A stretch of DNA of 27,757 bases from JACMLD01 sp038229695. Its GTDB lineage: Bacteria; Bacteroidota; Bacteroidia; Chitinophagales; Chitinophagaceae. The stretch spans positions 1-27,757 of the forward strand of contig JBBROE010000050.1 in NCBI GenBank assembly GCA_038229695.1, in the 5' to 3' direction. A model generated the notes under the pieces. The model saw nothing but the letters and a program-made list of their open reading frames with translations. It searched no databases and was not told the DNA's origin. Positions 22,746 to 27,757 of this stretch are shown piece by piece (positions within the stretch are counted from its first letter, which is position 1; each line of letters opens with the position of its first letter). A program made the position numbers and the translations under genes.

Positions 22746-24755
22746 ATGGCAACAGAATCAGCTTCTCTTGAGCAATTGTGCATCAATACTGTGCGTGTGT
22801 TATCAGCTGATGCCGTGCAGAAAGCAAACTCCGGTCATCCCGGAACGCCGATGGCACTGGCACCGGTAGGCCATGTTTTATGGTCCGAAATGATGAACTA
22901 CAATCCAACCGATCCGGAGTGGCCTAACCGGGACCGCTTCATATTATCCTGTGGACACGCATGCATGTTACAATACAGCTATTTGTATTTAACCGGCTAT
23001 GATCTCAGCATGGACGACATTAAAAGCTTCAGGCAACTGCACAGCAAAACTGCCGGTCACCCGGAATACGGCCTGTTAGAGGGCATTGAAGTTACGACCG
23101 GCCCCCTCGGCCAGGGGTTTGCCAATGGCGTCGGCATGGCCATCGCTCAACAGTATCTAGCATCGCGTTATAATAAACCGGGTTTTAAATTATTTGATTA
23201 TAAAATTTATGGCATTTGCAGCGATGGCGATCTAATGGAAGGTGTGGCATCAGAAGCGGCTTCACTTGCCGGACACCTGCAATTAGGACACCTCATTTTT
23301 ATTTATGATGATAACCGTATTACCATAGAAGGCGACACGTCGCTTGCCTTCAACGAAGATGTCACGGAACGGTTTCAAAGTTACGGATGGCATGTACAAT
23401 CTGTAGCGGATGGGAATGACACAGCAGCTATTGCCACGGCAATCAACAATGCAAAAAAAGATACCGGCAGGCCATCACTGATTAAAGTCCGCACCCATAT
23501 TGGATTTGGAAGCCCGAACAAAGTGGATACTGCCGCCGCCCATGGTTCGGCCCTGGGAAAAGAAGAAGTAAGGCTGGTAAAAGAAAATTTTGGTTTTGAC
23601 CCTGATGAAAGCTTTGTGGTGCCGGAGAAGGTAATGACATACTATCGGGCTAAGGGAGATGCCGGTATACAAAAAGAAGACGAATGGAAAGAATTGTATA
23701 AAAAGTATCAAACTGATTTTGCCGGCGAAGCTGCTGAATATGAAATTTTCCAAAATGGAAAACTACCCGGAGGATGGAAAGACAACCTGCCTGTGTTTAA
23801 ACCTGATGCAAAAGGAATGGCTACCCGTAAAGCGTCAGGAAAAACCCTGAATGCCATCGCGGCGACATTACCAATGTTAATTGGGGGTAGCGCCGACCTT
23901 TCCCCATCAACCGATACCAATTTGAATGATTATGAATCCTTCACCGATGAAAACCACGGTGGAAGAAATTTTCATTTTGGTATACGTGAACATGCCATGG
24001 GCGCAATCTTAAACGGAATGGCACTCACCAGGGGCATCATTCCTTATGGTGCCACATTTTTTATCTTCTCAGACTACATGCGTCCCCCGGTTCGCCTGGC
24101 TGCCATCATGAAAATACGGCCAATTTTTCTATTTACCCATGACAGTATCGGGCTGGGCGAAGATGGTACCACCCACCAGCCTGTTGAGCAACTGATTGGT
24201 CTTAGGTCTGTGCCTAATTTACTGGTGATTCGACCGGCTGACGCCAACGAAACGGCACAAGCGTGGAGGGTTGCGCTGGAACATACCGGTGGTCCCGTGG
24301 CGTTAATTCTTACCCGCCAGGAATTACCCGTCATTGACCAGGACAGGTATACAAAAGCATTCGCACTGGACCAAGGCGCCTATATCTTGTCTGACTGTGA
24401 TGGTGAACCTCAGCTTATCTTAATGGGAACCGGAAGTGAAGTGCAACTGCTGTTGCTGGCCCAGGAAAGATTAAAAGCCGAATCCATTCGCACCCGGGTC
24501 GTAAGTTTTCCCAGTTGGGAATTATTTGAGACACAATCCGATGCCTATAAAGAAAAGGTTTTTCCGCGGCATATCCGCAAGCGGTTAGCAGTGGAAGCCG
24601 GCTCACCAATAGGCTGGTGCAAATATGTAACGGATGAAGGCAGCATAATAGGAATCACAAAGTTTGGAGAATCAGCGCCCGGTGAAGAGGTCATGAAAGA
24701 ATACGGATTTACTGTTGAACATGTAATTCAAAAGGCAAAAGTGATCATCGGTTGA
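22746..24755 (+). CDS. tkt: transketolase
   Basis: The 669-residue enzyme is a full-length transketolase, a thiamine-diphosphate enzyme of the pentose phosphate pathway that moves two-carbon units between sugar phosphates in the cytosol. N-terminal landmarks are NSGHPGTPMALAPVGHVLW, the GPLGQGFANGVGMAIAQQY loop, and the thiamine-diphosphate/metal motif CSDGDLMEG...YDDNRITIEG. The central domain has FGIREHAMGAILNGMAL, with the Glu that activates the cofactor, and HDSIGLGEDGTTHQPVEQL with the substrate His. The C-terminal domain ends KYGFTVEHV-like text (KEYGFTVEHVIQKAKVIIG). Length is normal. The ATG at 22746 is preceded by an AT-rich leader without a Shine-Dalgarno sequence. A glucan synthase gene follows 250 bases downstream, with nothing recognisable between. 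Confidence 0.97.
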   Translation: MATESASLEQLCINTVRVLSADAVQKANSGHPGTPMALAPVGHVLWSEMMNYNPTDPEWPNRDRFILSCGHACMLQYSYLYLTGYDLSMDDIKSFRQLHSKTAGHPEYGLLEGIEVTTGPLGQGFANGVGMAIAQQYLASRYNKPGFKLFDYKIYGICSDGDLMEGVASEAASLAGHLQLGHLIFIYDDNRITIEGDTSLAFNEDVTERFQSYGWHVQSVADGNDTAAIATAINNAKKDTGRPSLIKVRTHIGFGSPNKVDTAAAHGSALGKEEVRLVKENFGFDPDESFVVPEKVMTYYRAKGDAGIQKEDEWKELYKKYQTDFAGEAAEYEIFQNGKLPGGWKDNLPVFKPDAKGMATRKASGKTLNAIAATLPMLIGGSADLSPSTDTNLNDYESFTDENHGGRNFHFGIREHAMGAILNGMALTRGIIPYGATFFIFSDYMRPPVRLAAIMKIRPIFLFTHDSIGLGEDGTTHQPVEQLIGLRSVPNLLVIRPADANETAQAWRVALEHTGGPVALILTRQELPVIDQDRYTKAFALDQGAYILSDCDGEPQLILMGTGSEVQLLLLAQERLKAESIRTRVVSFPSWELFETQSDAYKEKVFPRHIRKRLAVEAGSPIGWCKYVTDEGSIIGITKFGESAPGEEVMKEYGFTVEHVIQKAKVIIG

Positions 24756-25005
24756 AGGAGGACGGGGTCGCGCAGCGATCACCACAATATTACACCCGGT
24801 TTTTCGCAGGCTCTGTCTGCCGGCATGGAGCGGGGTTATTACATGATTCAGCAATTTGCCGGAGAGCGTTTGACGGATCACCAGGGGCACAGTTTAGGGA
24901 TAAAGCGTAGCCGGGCTACTCGACCTGTAGAGGCCGTGTGAAAAGGGCAATTAAGGGAGCGCAAGCCGTCGTTGATTCCGATTTTAGACACATTAAACGA
25001 ACTTA

Positions 25006-27757
25006 ATGAAATTAACACTGATACCTACAGCCCACGAACTCATATCCAATATGAGGGCATTTTTCCAGATCAATGGCACCAGGCTTAACCGCTCTAATGA
25101 AGAACCATTAAGGGAGGAATTATTCAGTTCATTCCAGATGGAACGTTTTGGAAATACGCTGGCATCCCGGCATAAATTGAGCACAAATCGCGCGAAGGAT
25201 CACTTACTGAAAAGACTTGCGGAAAATGAGGCAACATTACAGGAGGTGCGAAAGCTACTGACTGACTCCATTAAAAGGAAATACCAGGTGACCCCTGCAG
25301 GAGAATGGCTGATAGATAATTATTACCTGATAGAAGAACATATCCGGATTGCCAAAACACATTTTCCAAAAAACTACAGCGAGGACCTGCCACAGTTATC
25401 AGATGAAAGCTCATTCGGGGTGACGCGGAGTTATGATATCGTTCTCCAGATAATATCGCATAGCGACGGAAGAATAGATATGGAAAGCCTGAGCGGTTTT
25501 ATGACGGCCTACCAATCTGTGACGCCATTGAAACTGGGAGAATTATGGTCCATTCCCATAATGCTCCGCCTGGCACTGATTGAAAATATCCGCCGTGTTT
25601 CGGCACTTATCGCCATTGATAAAGTGGATAGTAACCTGGCGAATTACTGGGCGGCAAAAATGATTGAGACCACTGAGAATACACCAAAAGACCTCATACT
25701 GGTGATAGCAGATATGGCAAGATCAAATCCCCCTATTGTCAGTGCATTTGTCTCCGAATTAATCCGCCAATTACGCGGAAAAGGCCCTGACCTCGGCTCA
25801 GTGCTCAACTGGATAGAACAGCAATTGTCAGGCAGCGGGTTAACCAGCACGGAGCTGGTAAATGCGGAGAACCAGAAGCAGGCAGCAAACCAGGTATCCA
25901 TGAGCAATAGTATCGGGAGCCTGCGGCTACTGGGGGCTATGGACTGGCGCCAATTTGTGGAAAGCCATAGTGTAGTGGAAAAAACACTGCTGGAAGACAA
26001 GGCAGGCGTTTACGGTTTAATGGATTTCGCCACCCGAGACAGGTACCGCCATGTGGTTGAACTTATTGCAAAGAACAGTCCCGCCAGTGAACAGGAAGTG
26101 GCCGGGATAGCCATAGCATTAACGCATGAAAATTCTCACCAGGCAACAGACGACCAGCGGGAAAACCATGTCGGCTATTACCTTATCGGACAGGGCCGGG
26201 CACAAACAAGCAAACGAGCGAAAAGGCATATTACAGGCGTGCAAAAAATTAAGTATGCCATACGGAAACGTGCCTTCCCCGTTTATTTAAGTTGTATTTC
26301 GCTGATTACACTGGCTATCGGTGCCTTCATTTTATTAAAAGCCGATGCAGACACTAAAAATCCCTGGCTTGTGGCAGCCGTTACGTTTCTGACATTGTTG
26401 TGTGCCAGCCAATTGGCCATTTCCGTAGTCAATTTCTTTGCCACACTGCTGGTTAAACCCGCTTTGCTACCGAGACTTGATTATTCGCGGCAAATCCCTG
26501 TGAACGCTGCGTCTATGGTTGTAATTCCTTCACTACTTACCACGGTTGACGAAATTGAAAGCCTGGTCGAGGAGCTCGAAGTCCGCTTCCTGGCGAACAG
26601 GAATAATAATTTATATTTCTGTTTGCTCACTGATTTTACGGACGCGAAAGAAGAAAGACTCGCGGCAGACCATTTACTTTTAGATACGGTCACCGAAGGT
26701 ATTAAAAGACTGAATCAAAAGTATAATCGCGTAAACCAGGACCTGTTTTTTCTTTTTCACAGGCCAAGGAAATGGAACCCGGGTGAAAACGTATGGATGG
26801 GCTATGAAAGAAAACGGGGTAAACTCTCCGATTTGAATGCCTTATTCCGGGGCAATGTGAAAGACCCATTCTCACTCATTATCGGAGACCAAACCGTCTT
26901 TCCAAAAATAAAGTACGTAATTTCTTTAGATGCCGACACGCAATTGCCACTTGGTTCAGCGTGGAAATTAATCGGTACGATGGCTCACCCGCTGAACAGA
27001 GCCTGGTATGATGAAAAGAAAAAGCGCGTAACGAAAGGCTATGGCATTATGCAGCCGAGGATAACCGTTAGCCTGCCGGACACAACCGGCTCCCTGTACG
27101 CCAGGATGCATGGAAATGAGCCGGGGATTGATCCCTATACGCGGGCCTCCTCCGATGTTTACCAGGATTTATTTGGCGAGGGGTCCTATATCGGCAAAGG
27201 GATTTACGACGTGGATATCTTCCAGAAAGTACTTGAAGGGGTTTTCCTTGAAAACCGCATTCTCAGCCATGACTTGCTGGAAGGCTGTTACATAAGGTCG
27301 GGATTACTGAGTGATGTCCAGCTATTTGAAAAATATCCCACAACCTACCGGGCAGATATGAAGATGCGGATACGATGGATCCGGGGCGACTGGCAGATAT
27401 TTTCATGGATGCTGCCGCTGGTTAAAGGGCCAGACAACCATCTGCATAAAAATCCCCTCTCACCCTTATCGAAATGGAAAGTATTTGACAACTTACGGAG
27501 AACCCTCGTACCCCTGGCACTTACTGCCTTACTTTTATTAGGATGGATCGTATTGCCTTATCCCTTATTCTGGACCATAACGGTTTCAGGTATCATTGTG
27601 TTTCCCCTTTTCATTACATCGCTCTGGGATACCCTCCGGAAACCAAAGGAGGTGATTTTAAAAAATCATATTAAAAGTTCGTTCGAAAACCTCCGTGACA
27701 TAACCATCAAAACATTATTCACCATCATATGTCTTCCCTACGAAGCGTACTCAAATG
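25006..27757 (+). CDS. ndvB: cyclic beta-1,2-glucan synthase, N-terminal part (runs off window)
   Basis: The frame is open from ATG 25006 (an in-frame TAA at 24994 sits just upstream) to the window end, 917 codons. The N-terminal region (1-420) matches NdvB/Cgs (GSLRLLGAMDWRQFVESHS, GVYGLMDFATRDRYRH). Two membrane segments follow (about 427-446 and 458-485). The glycosyltransferase 84 domain comes next, with LLTDFTDA, the UDP-glucose motif D642-A-D644 in ISLDADTQLP, D756 in LSHDLLEG, and R790-W in MRIRWIRGDW, equivalent to the QxxRW motif of processive synthases. More membrane segments follow from about 835. Intact NdvB proteins are about 2800 residues, so the phosphorylase-like GH94 domain should lie beyond the edge. 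The product makes periplasmic cyclic glucans from UDP-glucose at the inner membrane. All motifs needed for transfer are present. Confidence 0.92.
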   Translation, partial: MKLTLIPTAHELISNMRAFFQINGTRLNRSNEEPLREELFSSFQMERFGNTLASRHKLSTNRAKDHLLKRLAENEATLQEVRKLLTDSIKRKYQVTPAGEWLIDNYYLIEEHIRIAKTHFPKNYSEDLPQLSDESSFGVTRSYDIVLQIISHSDGRIDMESLSGFMTAYQSVTPLKLGELWSIPIMLRLALIENIRRVSALIAIDKVDSNLANYWAAKMIETTENTPKDLILVIADMARSNPPIVSAFVSELIRQLRGKGPDLGSVLNWIEQQLSGSGLTSTELVNAENQKQAANQVSMSNSIGSLRLLGAMDWRQFVESHSVVEKTLLEDKAGVYGLMDFATRDRYRHVVELIAKNSPASEQEVAGIAIALTHENSHQATDDQRENHVGYYLIGQGRAQTSKRAKRHITGVQKIKYAIRKRAFPVYLSCISLITLAIGAFILLKADADTKNPWLVAAVTFLTLLCASQLAISVVNFFATLLVKPALLPRLDYSRQIPVNAASMVVIPSLLTTVDEIESLVEELEVRFLANRNNNLYFCLLTDFTDAKEERLAADHLLLDTVTEGIKRLNQKYNRVNQDLFFLFHRPRKWNPGENVWMGYERKRGKLSDLNALFRGNVKDPFSLIIGDQTVFPKIKYVISLDADTQLPLGSAWKLIGTMAHPLNRAWYDEKKKRVTKGYGIMQPRITVSLPDTTGSLYARMHGNEPGIDPYTRASSDVYQDLFGEGSYIGKGIYDVDIFQKVLEGVFLENRILSHDLLEGCYIRSGLLSDVQLFEKYPTTYRADMKMRIRWIRGDWQIFSWMLPLVKGPDNHLHKNPLSPLSKWKVFDNLRRTLVPLALTALLLLGWIVLPYPLFWTITVSGIIVFPLFITSLWDTLRKPKEVILKNHIKSSFENLRDITIKTLFTIICLPYEAYSN

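Overview
The window looks like chromosome of a Bacteroidota species, most likely a Chitinophagaceae-type soil or plant bacterium. The evidence is two proteins with C-terminal type IX secretion (T9SS) sorting domains, a DUF1800/DUF1501 pair, start codons mostly without Shine-Dalgarno sequences, and several matches to the Bacteroidota -7 promoter element TAnnTTTG. Base composition is close to 50% GC. No insertion sequence, phage, CRISPR array, tRNA or rRNA is visible. The taxonomic placement is inferred from gene families only.

Left part (1-10186): the window opens with a decayed sensor histidine kinase that has lost its phospho-acceptor His and carries an in-frame stop. It converges on a stand-alone receiver protein. 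Next come a large FAD/NAD(P)-binding protein, a heavily damaged zinc alcohol dehydrogenase pseudogene, a T9SS-secreted protein, and a possible decayed gene of unknown family. After these are an aldo/keto reductase, a dienelactone hydrolase, a peptidase E-like serine peptidase, a DUF4174 protein and a DUF202 membrane protein.

Centre (10424-13599) is the most interesting part: a compact three-gene operon. It encodes a RIC/YtfE/ScdA-type hemerythrin-like iron-sulfur repair protein, a soluble PAS histidine kinase whose PAS domain aligns without gaps to the FixL haem-PAS signature, and a response regulator with a receiver fused to a CRP/FNR-type cNMP fold and helix-turn-helix. A near-perfect FNR/FixK box (TTGAT-N4-ATCAG) lies just upstream. 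I read this as a self-contained FixL-to-FixK-like oxygen or nitric oxide circuit that probably regulates itself. The RIC protein is unusual: two of the four His residues that bind iron in E. coli YtfE are Gln here.

Right part (13854-27757): two small membrane proteins and an intact zinc alcohol dehydrogenase come first. A cytochrome c / outer-membrane porin / lipoprotein cytochrome c operon follows and could be a small electron conduit. Then come a C-terminal bestrophin remnant, a DUF1800-DUF1501 pair (Tat-type signal and T9SS tail on the DUF1501 member), a gene-free 0.9-kb stretch rich in palindromes, transketolase, and the first 917 codons of a cyclic beta-1,2-glucan synthase (NdvB-like) that runs off the window.

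The overall theme is redox, low-oxygen and stress adaptation, with gene decay scattered through the window (histidine kinase, alcohol dehydrogenase, bestrophin, and possibly an unidentified gene). All functions come from motif reading without database searches.
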